Shown here: positions 41,967 through 53,152 of the stretch, one piece after another
How positions within the stretch are numbered: the first letter of the stretch is position 1
How the letters are laid out: each line of letters begins with the position of its first letter
Origin: Picochlorum sp. 'celeri'
Lineage: Eukaryota > Chlorophyta > Trebouxiophyceae
Length of the DNA stretch: 64,000 bases
Direction: 5' to 3'
Assembly (NCBI GenBank): GCA_010909725.1
Contig: JAACMV010000014.1
Span: forward strand, 744,001 to 808,000
Position numbers and translations under genes: made by a program
The notes under the pieces: model-generated
The model's input: the letters and a program-made list of their open reading frames with translations, nothing else
What the model was told of the DNA's origin: nothing
Database searches by the model: none

Positions 41967-42699
41967 GGTGCTCTCTGTATCCTCTCAATATATACCTGCA
42001 TAGACACATATAATGTTATTTATAAATATATTGGCATCAGATCGGCGCCTATTCATGGGAGGGCAGTATAGCATAGAAGAGGCCAATGGCGTCGCCGTCA
42101 CCCCCATGGTTCTTTCCCATACACGCGAGTCCCTTTGGAATCATGAATGCCTGGATTTCATCAACATACCTTTATATGTATATATATTGTTCTATGGAGT
42201 GGCATGCGTCGAATATTCTTCTTCTTTCATGATGGACGAATGGGTCCCTTGCTGGCGTCGTCGCCTGCGAGGAGGGGACGGTTCTCCATCCATGGCGATG
42301 GGGAGTCTCAATCGATCAATTGACATTGGACAAAGTAATTCGGTGAACATGTTCTTCTTCTGTTCATTCAGTCTCTGACGATGCCATCTCGTCTTTTATA
42401 CACTGGATGGAATCTCATGGTAGTTGGGAAGTCATCCTGGTGTTCGTTGGACGTCTGGAGTGGAGGTCGGTGCGTCATTCAGAGAGAGGGAGGTGAGTGT
42501 GCATGACCTTGGTTGGTCAAAATTCTTCTCTCTACTAAGACATACTGCCTCCTTCCCCTACTGATAGTACAAAATAATGGCAGAATGTATATGAGATTTG
42601 ATAAACTAGTCTTTAATAATGACGAGAAACGGACGTGCGTGTCTCGGTGTTTTCTGTTGAAAATTCAACCGAGTGCAGACAGGGTTTGTGTCATGGCGT
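41967..42699. other. intergenic region upstream of eL34 and of the large membrane protein gene
   Basis: About 730 bp between divergent genes, containing both promoters. A 121-codon plus-strand frame (42013-42378) has no domain and no plausible context. TATA-like AT runs occur near 41990-42025 and 42178-42190. No repeat or RNA gene recognised. Confidence 0.45.
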
Positions 42700-44850
42700 A
42701 TGAGTAGAATGGTCAGAAATTTAATAATTAGGACACATGAGAGGGAGAGTTCTGGTGCTGTTGGGAAGAATTCTCCCTCTTCTATGATGAATCCAAAGGA
42801 ATCTTTCATTGTCGACGAGACCAGGCGTGTCTCGAATGAGCAAAGGAGGGGTGATTGTCATCGCCGTAGCAGCAGTAGTAGTAGTAGCTGTTGTGAGGAT
42901 GCTGCTATGAATGGTGGTGGCCTGGGGAGTTCGTCAGTTGTACGACTGTCGAGTCTGTGTGTTGGGATGTGGAAGAGTAGGAGACATGCGTCTCTGTGGA
43001 TGATTATCGCGCCGAAGAGGGACGCGTTTGTGTTTGTTGTGGAGCATGAAGAGGTGGATATTGGTTCCGGGGTGTTGAGGCAGCTTGGGGCGGAGAGTCC
43101 GTTTGCTTCATCAAAAAAGACGCGCGGGACTCGGTCTGTGATGCATGGGGTGAAAGATGAAGGGCGTGGCGATGGCATGTCTGTTGCATTCGAAGTGGGG
43201 TTTGATAGTGTGATGGGAGTTGATTATAGTAATCCTCTTGTTCGGAAAGGGAGGATGGTGGTGGAGGCATGTCATGTTGCGAAGAAGGAGTTTCCAAGTA
43301 TGGATGATGTGTTGATGTATTATTATTGCTGTGATGAGGAGAAGCTCGCGACTCGCAAGTGTTCTTGTAGTGTCAATGGAGAGGAGACGCATTCATGTCG
43401 CGATACGGATGTCGAACGGGATAGTATGCGGAAGAGTTTGTTGTCGTCCATGGATACAGTGGCGGATGATGTGTCCTTTGAATTTGATACTGTGTGCGAT
43501 CCACATGCATACAGAGATACAGTTAATAATAATAATAAAGAAGAAGAAGAGGTACAAAGCGGCAAAACGACTCTTGGGATGGAGAAGAATGGGACACATT
43601 CCATGGTGACGATGGACAAGATGCAAGTACGTGAGGGTTTCAGGAATCCTGCTAACAAGGACGATGTGAAAGAGCGAGTGGTCGAGGAGTATGATACGCC
43701 TGTCAAAGTATACTCGTTTCGATCGATTTCTATTGAATGGACTGATGTTCATGTGCCTTGTGCACTATTGCCAGTGTTCGAAAAGGACGAGAGATTGTTG
43801 AAAATGTATGAGAGTGGTCTTCCGACATGGGCCAAGCTGCTTCCTGCGTATGGCTTCTATTATAGGCCATGGTTGAGGTCTTTGACGTGGATTTTATTTT
43901 ATTTATTCTCCATATTTTCATTGGCTGTGGGTTTCTGGGACTTGTACAAGACATTGCCTGGGTTGCAAGAAATGCTTGCCAAGGTTGTAGGATCGTTGTG
44001 GTTGCCACCGACAGCGGTACTGCAGTGGATCGAGGAGCACGCTCAGATCCGATTGTCTATTCTTTTGACATATCTGTTTGGGAAGAGTGAGATATTTTTA
44101 TTCGTGATGAAACATGCTGGACCTTGGTGGAGGAGTGTGTGTGCATTGGTGGAACCTTTGTACGGCAGTACCATGGGTCCTATACTGCTATTTGTGAAAG
44201 TTACTGGATTTCAGGTGGTTCAGTTGACATATAGTGTTGCGAACAGTACGGTAGTTCCTGTCGCAGTGTTCCTTAGAAATGCATGTGGAGTGGTTTTGAC
44301 CCCACTGTTGTTGCTATGGCGATTGGTAAAGCAATCATGGTCTGCATTATCGCTGATATGTGCTACATTCTTTTCTTCTGGATCGGGGTCGACGGCAGTC
44401 ACAGGTGGCTGGCTGTTTTGGGCATTGCCTGCAGAGGCTGTGCGGGCATCATTGGTTCGATCTCTCCGGGCTTTAAATGCTGTGTGGAAGTTTACCGTCA
44501 ATGTTTGCAACGGAATATCGAGGCATCGCCTGACCCTTTCGAGACGTTTTCGTCGATGGAGGATTAGATGTACAGATCAGTTGTCTCGCATTGCCATGAT
44601 CCTGTTTTGGAAGATTGTCGACTTTTTCATGGGCGTGTATGACTACTTGCCCCGCTCCTCTCCATCCAGGGCTTCGAGTGTTCAAGAGCATGGGAAGGAT
44701 TCTTTTGAAGAATCGTGTACGCCTCCTCGTACTTCTGTGACGACTGTCGAACAGTCAAGTCTCTCTTTTTCAAATGCATTTATGAGCGAACATGGCCTTC
44801 GGCAACGACAAGCATTGGAAGATACTGCCGAATCAAAGATTAGATCATAA
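42700..44850 (+). CDS. conserved green-lineage multi-helix membrane protein of unknown function
   Basis: A single exon of 716 residues from the first in-frame ATG. The N-terminal half is hydrophilic, Ser-rich and acidic. The conserved block is LPTWAKLLPAYGFYYRPWLR followed by helix SLTWILFYLFSIFSLAVGFW, a signature I know from uncharacterised plant membrane proteins. At least three more hydrophobic segments follow (ILLTYLFGKSEIFLFVMKHA, MGPILLFVKVTGFQVVQLTY, VAVFLRNACGVVLTPLLLLW), then a basic, Ser-rich tail. No catalytic motif. Function and membrane are unknown. Confidence 0.7.
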   Translation: MSRMVRNLIIRTHERESSGAVGKNSPSSMMNPKESFIVDETRRVSNEQRRGDCHRRSSSSSSSCCEDAAMNGGGLGSSSVVRLSSLCVGMWKSRRHASLWMIIAPKRDAFVFVVEHEEVDIGSGVLRQLGAESPFASSKKTRGTRSVMHGVKDEGRGDGMSVAFEVGFDSVMGVDYSNPLVRKGRMVVEACHVAKKEFPSMDDVLMYYYCCDEEKLATRKCSCSVNGEETHSCRDTDVERDSMRKSLLSSMDTVADDVSFEFDTVCDPHAYRDTVNNNNKEEEEVQSGKTTLGMEKNGTHSMVTMDKMQVREGFRNPANKDDVKERVVEEYDTPVKVYSFRSISIEWTDVHVPCALLPVFEKDERLLKMYESGLPTWAKLLPAYGFYYRPWLRSLTWILFYLFSIFSLAVGFWDLYKTLPGLQEMLAKVVGSLWLPPTAVLQWIEEHAQIRLSILLTYLFGKSEIFLFVMKHAGPWWRSVCALVEPLYGSTMGPILLFVKVTGFQVVQLTYSVANSTVVPVAVFLRNACGVVLTPLLLLWRLVKQSWSALSLICATFFSSGSGSTAVTGGWLFWALPAEAVRASLVRSLRALNAVWKFTVNVCNGISRHRLTLSRRFRRWRIRCTDQLSRIAMILFWKIVDFFMGVYDYLPRSSPSRASSVQEHGKDSFEESCTPPRTSVTTVEQSSLSFSNAFMSEHGLRQRQALEDTAESKIRS

Positions 44851-45311
44851 GACTGCATATGTCACCCTTATTCTGCTTTAGTTTTCGTTATGTAATATCG
44901 TGATTGAGTGAAGCAGTCTTGACTTCAAGTTCAAAGTTTAAAAGCGTAAAAATTCAAATATTGTCTGACCTTTTTTTGCAGGCTGAAATGCTTCTGTTTC
45001 TTCCCATGGTCTCCAGTCGTACAATAAATTTATATTTGATTATATACATCTGCTTTGGAGCGACTATTGTGGGTGCGAGCGTCAAAAAGCGCTCGATACT
45101 ACAACGCAACAACTAATTTGAACTGTTGTTTACCATCGTTGTTAAACTTTTTTAGTCAAAGCCTGGGTGAAATTCGAATTTCAGTTTGACCGTCCATGGA
45201 ACGTCCTACTGCAGCAAGAATCTCCCTGTGTAATGTAGATTTGTAAATTACATATAAATTATAAATACATTATATCGTGTATTGGTGCCAATACGTCGTA
45301 GGAGAATAGAG
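44851..45311. other. intergenic region, no supported gene
   Basis: About 460 AT-rich bp between two plus-strand genes. A 70-codon hydrophobic frame (44904-45116) lacks an ATG and a clear splice context. It should contain the promoter of the FkbM-like gene. Nothing else recognised. Confidence 0.4.
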
Positions 45312-46441
45312 ATGAAAGCACTTGCAAGCAGAGAAGGAGGTGCAGCCGTGTCGGTCAAGTATGGCCTAGTAATGGGTTGCACATGCATCATTCTGCTTTT
45401 ATTTATACGAAAAAATCTTGACATGGGTGTACAGGTGGATCATCCTGAAGCGAGTGAGATCCAACGTGTGCCCAAGGTTGGAGGTCCTCTGAAGTTTGTC
45501 CAATATCGGCCCTCCAAAATTGAACAAGAATGGTATGAAAAAAGGTGGGTATATGAGAGAACTCCATCTGAAATCTGCAAAGATTTGGGCTACCACACTG
45601 AAAAAATGCGTTCTTGGATTGATTTCTTGGACCATGGGGACCATGACCATGGGGATGACTTTGACAGTGATGTATTTTCTCAATTAGTTTTTGAAGACAA
45701 GAATGGAAATGAGCATACAAAGATTATTGAGCCATTGATAGGACATTTTCGCCACCCTTTTGCACTGCCCAACTGTAAGCCAGAAGGCAATGCAGTACAG
45801 ACACAAGATAGGTCTTATATTGCTTTTGGTGGAGCCTGCAGAGTGGACGATTCCTTTTACCCAGGAAAACGGTATCTATTTGATTTGGGAACTGCAGCGT
45901 TTTCGACATCGTTACAGTATTTATCTCTCGATACTCTGGGCTCGGCATTGAGTTTGACAGCATTTGGGCTTGGGAGGCAGAACAAATGCCCAACTACTGG
46001 GACTCTGTTCCACATGATGTTCAGGGGAAACTTCATTTCTACAACCAGGCCATCTCGTCGGATCTCACTTCCCCATCCCATCCATTGAAAATACTCAAAA
46101 CAATATACCAACCGGGGGATTTCGTGGTACGTTGGACAGCAGTTCTTGTTGGATTATATGCGTATTGCCAATTGATCCTGCTACAATTATATACCTCCTC
46201 CTTCCTGGTACAGGTTTTAAAGTTAGACATTGACAATACCCCATTAGAAATGTCCATCATGGACGAAGTTGAAAGGGATGACGCCCTGAGAAATATGATT
46301 TCTGATTTTATGTTTGAACTGCACTACAACTCCACTGACATGCAGGTACATTTTGGCAGTCCAAATATGTCATATGCTGAGGCCCTCATGACGCTTCGAA
46401 GATTCAGAGAGCTTGGGGTTCCCTTGCACTACTGGCCATAA
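45312..46441 (+). CDS. membrane-anchored FkbM-like methyltransferase, reading frame broken
   Basis: The protein starts with a type II anchor (YGLVMGCTCIILLLFI). A luminal domain follows with a SAM-binding-like strand (RYLFDLGTAAF), then, one frame back, GIEFDSIWAWEAEQMPNYW and, across an 87 nt intron (46127-46213), GDFVVLKLDIDNTPLEMSI and FELHYN, ending with LHYWP. The first part is read in one frame up to about 45918 and the rest only in the minus-one frame from 45920. No intron fits the switch. It is therefore a sequencing indel, a programmed minus-one shift or a recent pseudogene. The 87 nt intron is a multiple of three without stops. FkbM relatives methylate sugars or glycans. Confidence 0.65.
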
Positions 46442-46841
46442 TCGACCATGCAAAGGACGTCTAAAACAGTAATATTTCTGATATGACAGCTCACGCAAGG
46501 CTGCAGAGCAGAACATGAGGCATCTGTGAATAATAGGCTTAGACCCATGTAGAATGTAAGATAGGCTGTGCATCTTGAAAAGCAAAGATACGGCTCAGAC
46601 TTGAATGCAAGTATCATCTGCAAAACACAAGCCTCTCGTGAGGTCGAATACCAGCACTAATGCTAACCTTGTGTGACGAAAGCAGCACACCAATCTGGAC
46701 AGCATCTGGTCGAATTACCTCAACGCTTTCCATGTGTACCGAACCACAGAGTCCGATCAGAAAGCTAGGAATTGACTCCTGATGTAATATCAGTATAATA
46801 ACACGACCTCTTCACTTCAATCCGCAACAGCCATCGCGTTG
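46442..46841. other. intergenic region left of repeat copy B
   Basis: About 400 bp with short frames only and no domain. It contains the 3' UTR of the methyltransferase gene and the left flank of the repeat. This flank shares no extended similarity with the left flank of copy A, so the two insertions are independent sites. Confidence 0.4.
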
Positions 46842-48487
46842 CCAGTGTTTTTTTGTGTGTGTTTGTGGACGGAGCCGTTTGCCCATCTCCGCCGGTCCCG
46901 ACGCACCCACGGGGCATACAAATCAAAATAGCCCCAAATGGGTCTCTGGCGACACCTGGCGCCTCCAGTTCTGGGTGCCCAAGGCGCCCGATGTGTTCCG
47001 ACCTGGTCGGGGAAGCTGGGGCAGAAGCTGCTGGCGTGCCCCATCCGACAAGGCCTGTGAGCGGCAGGTGGTGGCCTGTCCCGTGCCAGCCTGGCAAATT
47101 CAAATTTTGAATGTCACCGTGGATGGGCGTGGCCCCGTGCACAAACCAATTACCACGTGGATACTTTCAACCGGAAAAGAAATAATCTTTGAATCTTTTG
47201 TGAACAGAGACAGGATGAGACGCTGCGTGAAACGAAGTGTGACACATGTGCTGCACGAGGTGCGTTTTTTGGAAAGTTTCGACAGAGGGCATGGCATGTG
47301 CATCTGCGTGCTCCATATTGTTTGATAAGTATATTGTGATGTTTTGGGTGTGGGTTCGTGGTGGTTTGTGCGGGGGCCGGTGTGGTGCCTCCTCGCGGGT
47401 GCAGGCCGTTGGGCAGGGCAGGTTGGGAGAGGGGGGGAAGAAGGGTTGTTGTTAACCGCGGACGTGCCGGGGTCCCCGACGAGTTGCTGTTTGAACCCAC
47501 AGGTTGTATGGGGGTCGCAGACGGCGCCGACTGACGCGACGTGGCTGTTTGTGTTGCAGGATACCACCACCATACCATCAGTGAGGACAACAAGGAGGTC
47601 GAGCAAGAGGCAGAGGGTTGCCCAAGCCAGCAGCGAGGATTCTGCCCTCACCTCCTCCATTCTGGTGCCCCACAACGGCGACAAGGCAGCGGTGGATGCG
47701 ACCACAAGGCAGCACGACATGGAGGCAGCCGAGAATGCAGTGGTGACAGCCTTGGTGCGGTCCACCTGCCCCCAGGAAGGTGGCTTGCCCGTGGTGAGCG
47801 CAGGCCGCCCAAGGAGGCTGTCTGCCAGGAGGACCAAGTACGAGTTGAGGGAGGAGGAGGACACGAGGATCGCGTCGGCCGAGGAGCAGCGCTCCCGTCA
47901 AGCATGTGCCACTCGCACCGCAGGCAGTGGTGTGAACCATGCCCAGGTGGTGGCAGCAGCAAAGAGCCTGGTGCTGTTGAAGCACACAGTCCCCTCCAAG
48001 CGGGGATCCAAGCGGGGGTCCAAGGCCAGGTCCACGGTGCCCGAAACAAGCTCCATGTGGTCCAACCTCGACCTCCTGGCGACGGCTGCCTGCGACATGA
48101 ACGGGACCCAACGGGCCACCAGGCGTGGGTTGAGGTCCAGATCGTAGGCACCTCCCACAGGCCACCCCCCCCTGCCCTACGGTCCTTCTGTGGTCTTCTG
48201 TGGACAAACAGGACAAGATCGAGATGATACACAGTACAGGAGAACATCGAAGGAAGGAGAAATAGAAACTCAACACTGGACCAGAAGAGGAGAATAGTCT
48301 GATGGAATGATACAGCACTGAAAACTCTTGCACCGTGTGAACATTTGATAGATTTGATAGATTTGATTGATGGGCGTATTTCTTTGGTCTGTTTGGTTTT
48401 ATTTGCTCGTGATGCAATACCGACGTATTGAACACGCATGAATGCTTTACAAAGGTTGAAACCTGTAACAACAACAGCAGCAGCATT
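46842..48487 (+). repeat. 1.65 kb GC-rich dispersed repeat, copy B
   Basis: It matches copy A in direct orientation. The offset is 13192 bp at the left, 13201 bp in exon 2 and 13194 bp at the right end, so net indels lie in the intron and the 3' part. It ends in an (AAC)n(AGC)n tail at about 48468-48487 and lies 26 bp from the NOP2 stop codon. It is GC-rich relative to its flanks. Confidence 0.95.
46855..48147 (+). CDS. two-exon ORF inside repeat copy B, unknown basic protein
   Basis: Exons 46855-47259 and 47560-48147 mirror copy A, with the same GTGCGT donor and TTGCAG acceptor; the intron is 300 nt. The product is about 330 residues and differs from copy A by around 14 substitutions (for example ATTRQHD for ATTKQHD and STVPETSS for SKVPETSS), with about five silent changes. 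No ATG is present at the 5' end. The high share of replacement changes argues against strong protein constraint, while the lack of exon indels argues for some. Confidence 0.4.
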
Positions 48488-48512
48488 ACATGCCACCATA
48501 CTGAGCATTGTA

Positions 48513-51148
48513 TCATTGCTTTTTGGCCTTCTTTGACCTCTTGGTCTTTTTCGGTTTTGCATTCTTCTTTTCTTCCATTTCAGCTTGCAACTCTTGCAAT
48601 GCCTTTTTATAAATACCTCGGACCCGTTTTTTCTTTTTTTGAACTTCGTCTGCGTGAGGTGGCTGAGATTGACTTGAATGAATTTCTTGTTTATCATCAT
48701 TGTGTTCATTCTCTCGTATCAACTCTTTCGTCTTCGTTTTCTTCCGTTTTTTCTGTTGAGTAGGGGCAACTGCATCTTCAAGAATATGTGATTTAAAAGA
48801 CTCTCGCTGGATGTCTTGCTGTTCTTCTTCCTCGCCACTTTCCTCCTCTTGGCTATCCTGATCGACTGGTTTATTGATGACATCATTAGATACCTTCTTC
48901 AATTTGCACACAAAAAATCCTGAAATAGTAAGATATGAAATATGTTAATAGAAACGATTTGCGTGGCATTAATTATGATCAGAAAAAAACGGAAACATCA
49001 AGCACTCTGTATAAATCCACAGTCTCCTCACAATCATTCAGAAGCAGAACTGACTTATAGGAGTTGTTTCGTCATCGTGCTTGTATCAGTTAGACACGAA
49101 AGCATGTGTCAATTAAGTGGTAATCTTTACGTACCGTCCAAGTTATGTGCATGGGGATAAAATCTGCGAGCCTCTTGGATGGATGGATGGAATCTGAATT
49201 CTCTGTACCGAATGAACCCAGGCCTACCAAAATCCAATCCACATGGAACAACTTTCACGTTTCTCTTTCTCAGAGCATATTGTATCACATTTTCATTTTC
49301 CTCCACCATCATGGAGCATGTTGAATATGTCACATACCCACCAGTCTTGGATTTTGCATCGACAAGGTCAATGGCTGCGAGCAACAATTGCTTCTGCAAA
49401 TGGGCACACTTCCAAATCTCATCTTGGGATTTCGACGACTTGACTGATGGATCTTTTGATATAACACCGGTTCCAGAGCATGGAGCATCCAGTAAGACCC
49501 TATCAGCAGAAAACTCTCCCAAGACCTTTGGTAGTTGCCTTCCATCATAGTTGCAAATAATAGCATTGTTGACCCCCATCCTTTGGATATTCGCCTTCAA
49601 GGACTTGAGTCTATCTACATTGATTTCATTTGCTATGAGAGTTCCTGTATTCCTCATGAGTGCAGCTAGATAGGTGGTTTTTCCTCCTGGGGCAGCAGCC
49701 ATGTCAACCACCTTTTCACCTTCCTGCGGTGCAAGGGTCATCACTGGGAGAAATGATGAGGCGCCTTGAAGCATATAATGTCCAGCCATATACTCTGGAG
49801 TTGCTCCTATGGGAACTTGGGAGTCATATACAACGAGTCCTACTTTCGACCAAGGGCCAATTGGATCCAAATTCACTCCTCTATTGATTAAAGATGCTGC
49901 CAATTCCCGACGCCTGGATTTGAGAGTATTGACACGAATAGTCACAGGTCGAGGCACTTCACATGCTTCAATCAGCTCCAACGCCTCTGCTACAGTAAAT
50001 AAACTCAGCATGGTTTCTACCATGAAGTCATTATATCCATAGTATGTGCAAATGTCGCTTTTGAGTTGAGAAATGTAATCTTGACGTGATCTTCCAGGTT
50101 CTCGCAGTCTTTTAAAATCATCCAAAACCCTCACAATATCTCGAACTCGACGTTGGACCATGGCAAGGTCAGGCGCTGCTAACATTTCAGATTCAATTTG
50201 CTGACCACTTGGCAGCGTGATGACCTCAACATCTTGGATATTTGTCTCCATTGCATCATCTCTAGCCATGAAAGCTGCCTCTTCTTCCGCCTCCTCTCTC
50301 TCAAGCCTCTCTGCTTCATCTAATTCTCTAGCTTCCCTTTCAATATCCATCTCTTCCTCGTCGCTATCCTCATCGCTATCTTCATCGCTATCCTCATCGT
50401 TATCCTCCTCTTCCTCACTGCTTTCAGCAGAGGAATCAAAGAGGTCCTGTTTCTGTACTCTTGTGTCCTCCTCCTCCGCGCCGTCGTCATCATCGTCGTC
50501 GTCGCTATCTTCCTCTCCCTCTTCTTCCTCGTCGTCGTCGCTGCTCTCATCATTTCCAATGTCATGGCTCACACCATCACCCTCCTCTTCACTAGATTCA
50601 CTACTACCAACATCAGAGGATTCCTCCTCCTCCTCCTCCTCCTCACTCGATGATTCAATCTCCTCCTCCTCTCTCTCCTTCTTCTTCGCATTCTTTGATG
50701 AAGATTTAGGTGTCAGCCAACTCCTATTATGGTCCGTAAATCCCCCCTTCTTTGACCTCTGCTTCCCTCCAGGACCCTACACCACAACGGCATACACTCA
50801 ATCCCTCACCATAACTCCACACCATCTCCCTCAGAAACCCAGAAACATACCTTTTTAACAACTATCGTATCCATCTCCCTTTCAACCGGACTCTTTCCAC
50901 TACATATAACAAACACAGCACTCGTGTCACATCGCATGCAAGACATGCTCTCACCCCCAACAGGATACCTTCACATTCCCTCATCCCTTACCACATCCAA
51001 TGCATTAAGTAATTAGAATTACATATAAAGAAAATTCCAAAGCAGCATCTCACCTTTTCCTTGTTGCGGCTGCATCCCCTCCTCCATTCTTTTTCAAGAC
51101 GTTCCCATCCCGCTCAGGAGTGTACCGATTTTTCCTCGTACGAACCAT
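48513..51148 (-). CDS. NOP2: 25S rRNA cytosine-C5 methyltransferase NOP2 (4 exons)
   Basis: Exons 51148-51054, 50899-50851, 50776-49135 and 48919-48513 join in phase to 730 residues. A basic head and a long acidic Ser/Glu/Asp region precede the NSUN-family catalytic domain: SAM loop [39 protein letters not shown] and the second catalytic cysteine in [14 protein letters not shown]. The last splice rebuilds [17 protein letters not shown], a family hallmark, followed by a Lys-rich nucleolar tail. It methylates 25S rRNA and is needed for 60S assembly. Introns are 154, 74 and 215 nt. Confidence 0.95.
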
Positions 51149-51363
51149 GATGAATTATACTCAAATATTAAATGAAAATTTCATCAGTATGGATGCTCAA
51201 CGTCAACACCATGCAGATGCACAGGGGACAGCAACGTATTTAATTCCGAAAGTCAGAATAACAAAATTTGATTCTCTTTGAGAACTGATCAAACCGTATG
51301 GTCATACACAGAACCAAATTGAATGCATATTCATATCAAAAATTCTTTTTATACTTGATTACC

Positions 51364-53127
51364 ATGCGTGGTATCGCTCTTTTCGTTATTGGTGTCCTTG
51401 CCCTTGGGGTGACTGCCAGTGACGACACCCGGGTGGCTACAGGAAAGCGATTTTCATGGCCATTGACGTACCGAGTATCTTGGAAATTCAGTATTCCATA
51501 TGTAGAAACCCTGCAAGAAGGGGGTATGGAGTACACGTACGAGGTTTTGCAGGATTACGAACAAGGCAGGCAAAAGGTTGTAAGGGACGGTGTCGAAACA
51601 ACCATTATTGATGGTGGGTCCAAGGTGTCGTATCAAATCTTCCCTAGAGTTGATTCAATGGTGTGTTGGATATTCAAGGCTGATAAAGAGTCTGGTCCGA
51701 CGCGTCGACTTGCTATGAAGGAGGGGAATGGTGGAGCTCGGTTGGGTTCTGAGGATGGACTTGGTGAGAGTGATCCCAGGGATTATCTCGGGTTTGTGCT
51801 TCCAGATCTGGAAGAAGATCGATGGAAATATCATGGAAGAAAAGATGGTGGGGACTTGGATGTGTGGGTATGGGATTTGACGGAAGGAAAGGACATGGAC
51901 ATGCATTACACGTTTTATGTGGATGCAAGGACCCATGCGCCTGTGAAGCTCGTGATGAAGGGTATCAATTTGTATACCGGGGGACATAAAGATATCTATA
52001 TTGCTGATTATTATGATTTTGAAGAAATACAGGGAGGATTTGCGCCAGAGGAGTTTCTGCCTCCTTCTGATATGTCGTGTGAAAAGCAGGACGATGAGAA
52101 TGGTGTACCTGCTGCCATGAGGACAATCTTCCACCAACATGCACCGTCCATGGGATGGGGGCATAGAGAGTACGATGTATATTCTCACTCGTTTGGTAGG
52201 AGACATGGTAATAAGGGCGAGTATGAAGAGCGTCTTGGATATTTCTTGAAGAATTCAGAGTATATTCGCACAAAGGATGACACAGCATCATTTGAGGTTG
52301 GCCATAACCATTTCATGGATTGGTCGGATGATGAGTATGCGGCTCTCTTGGGGCATCGATACACAAAAGACGAAAATACTTCGCGTATGGTGACGCTTCG
52401 TGATCTTGTGAGTTCTGAGGACTTTTTACCTGGGGAGGTATCATGGAAAGGCTCAATTGCAGATGCTCCTCCAAAAGACCAGGCTGCCTGTGGTAGCTGC
52501 TGGGCCTTTTCTGCAATCGCTGCATTAGAATCTGCAGTGTCTAGGTGCACTGGAAAGCAGCATTTGCTATCGGAACAGTCGCTGATTGACTGCAATTGGG
52601 ATGAGAAGAATACTGGTTGTTTTGGAGGGGAGCAGAAGAGAGCCTTTGAGTGGGTGTTTCATAAGAAGGATGGTGGGTTATTCTTGTCAGATGATTATCA
52701 TTATAAGGGTATTAATGATTTTTGCCAATCAAAGAAAAAAAATGATGCAAAGATTCGTGCAAAGGGTGACTATAAAATAGTAGAGTCTGGAGAGAAGGCA
52801 GTGATGGCTGCTCTGGCCTTGAAAGGACCATTGGCTGTATCTGTCGATGCAGATGATCCAGACTTTCGTTTTTATACAAAGGGTGTGTATTCAAACTCTA
52901 AATGCCAGATGGATCCAACCAAATTGAGTCATGCTGTGATTTTAAGTGGATATGGTGTTGATGAAGCGACAGGGAAAAAGTATTGGTTGGTGAAAAATAC
53001 CTGGTCAAAATATTGGGGTGAGGATGGTTACATTCGCATTGAAAGGGAACCGAATGATTGTGGTATAGCATCAGAAGCCCAGTATGTTGATATTGATTGC
53101 AAATCTTTGAAGAGTCTTGATGTCTAA
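51364..53127 (+). CDS. secreted papain-family cysteine protease of the 26/29 kDa proteinase type
   Basis: A single exon of 587 residues. A signal peptide (MRGIALFVIGVLALGVTA) is followed by an unusual N-terminal beta domain of about 230 residues (YRVSWKFSIPYVETLQEGGM, IYIADYYDFEEI). Then come an I29-like propeptide (NHFMDWSDDEYAALL) and the C1A domain: oxyanion Gln and catalytic Cys in DQAACGSCWAFSAIAA, His in LSHAVILSGYG and Asn in KNTWSKYWGEDGY. The architecture matches insect 26/29 kDa proteinase. It probably acts in a vacuole or lysosome, or is secreted. An in-frame ATG 66 bp upstream is less likely because it would bury the signal peptide. Confidence 0.93.
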   Translation: MRGIALFVIGVLALGVTASDDTRVATGKRFSWPLTYRVSWKFSIPYVETLQEGGMEYTYEVLQDYEQGRQKVVRDGVETTIIDGGSKVSYQIFPRVDSMVCWIFKADKESGPTRRLAMKEGNGGARLGSEDGLGESDPRDYLGFVLPDLEEDRWKYHGRKDGGDLDVWVWDLTEGKDMDMHYTFYVDARTHAPVKLVMKGINLYTGGHKDIYIADYYDFEEIQGGFAPEEFLPPSDMSCEKQDDENGVPAAMRTIFHQHAPSMGWGHREYDVYSHSFGRRHGNKGEYEERLGYFLKNSEYIRTKDDTASFEVGHNHFMDWSDDEYAALLGHRYTKDENTSRMVTLRDLVSSEDFLPGEVSWKGSIADAPPKDQAACGSCWAFSAIAALESAVSRCTGKQHLLSEQSLIDCNWDEKNTGCFGGEQKRAFEWVFHKKDGGLFLSDDYHYKGINDFCQSKKKNDAKIRAKGDYKIVESGEKAVMAALALKGPLAVSVDADDPDFRFYTKGVYSNSKCQMDPTKLSHAVILSGYGVDEATGKKYWLVKNTWSKYWGEDGYIRIEREPNDCGIASEAQYVDIDCKSLKSLDV

Positions 53128-53152
53128 GTCAGCTGTATAATAACACCATTGT

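Noticed and set aside
42013..42378. 121-codon plus-strand ORF near eL34
   Set aside because: It lies in the divergent promoter gap, has no domain, and shows random composition.
50280..50680. Long serine-rich plus-strand ORF over the NOP2 gene
   Set aside because: It is the complement of the Glu/Asp-rich acidic region of NOP2.
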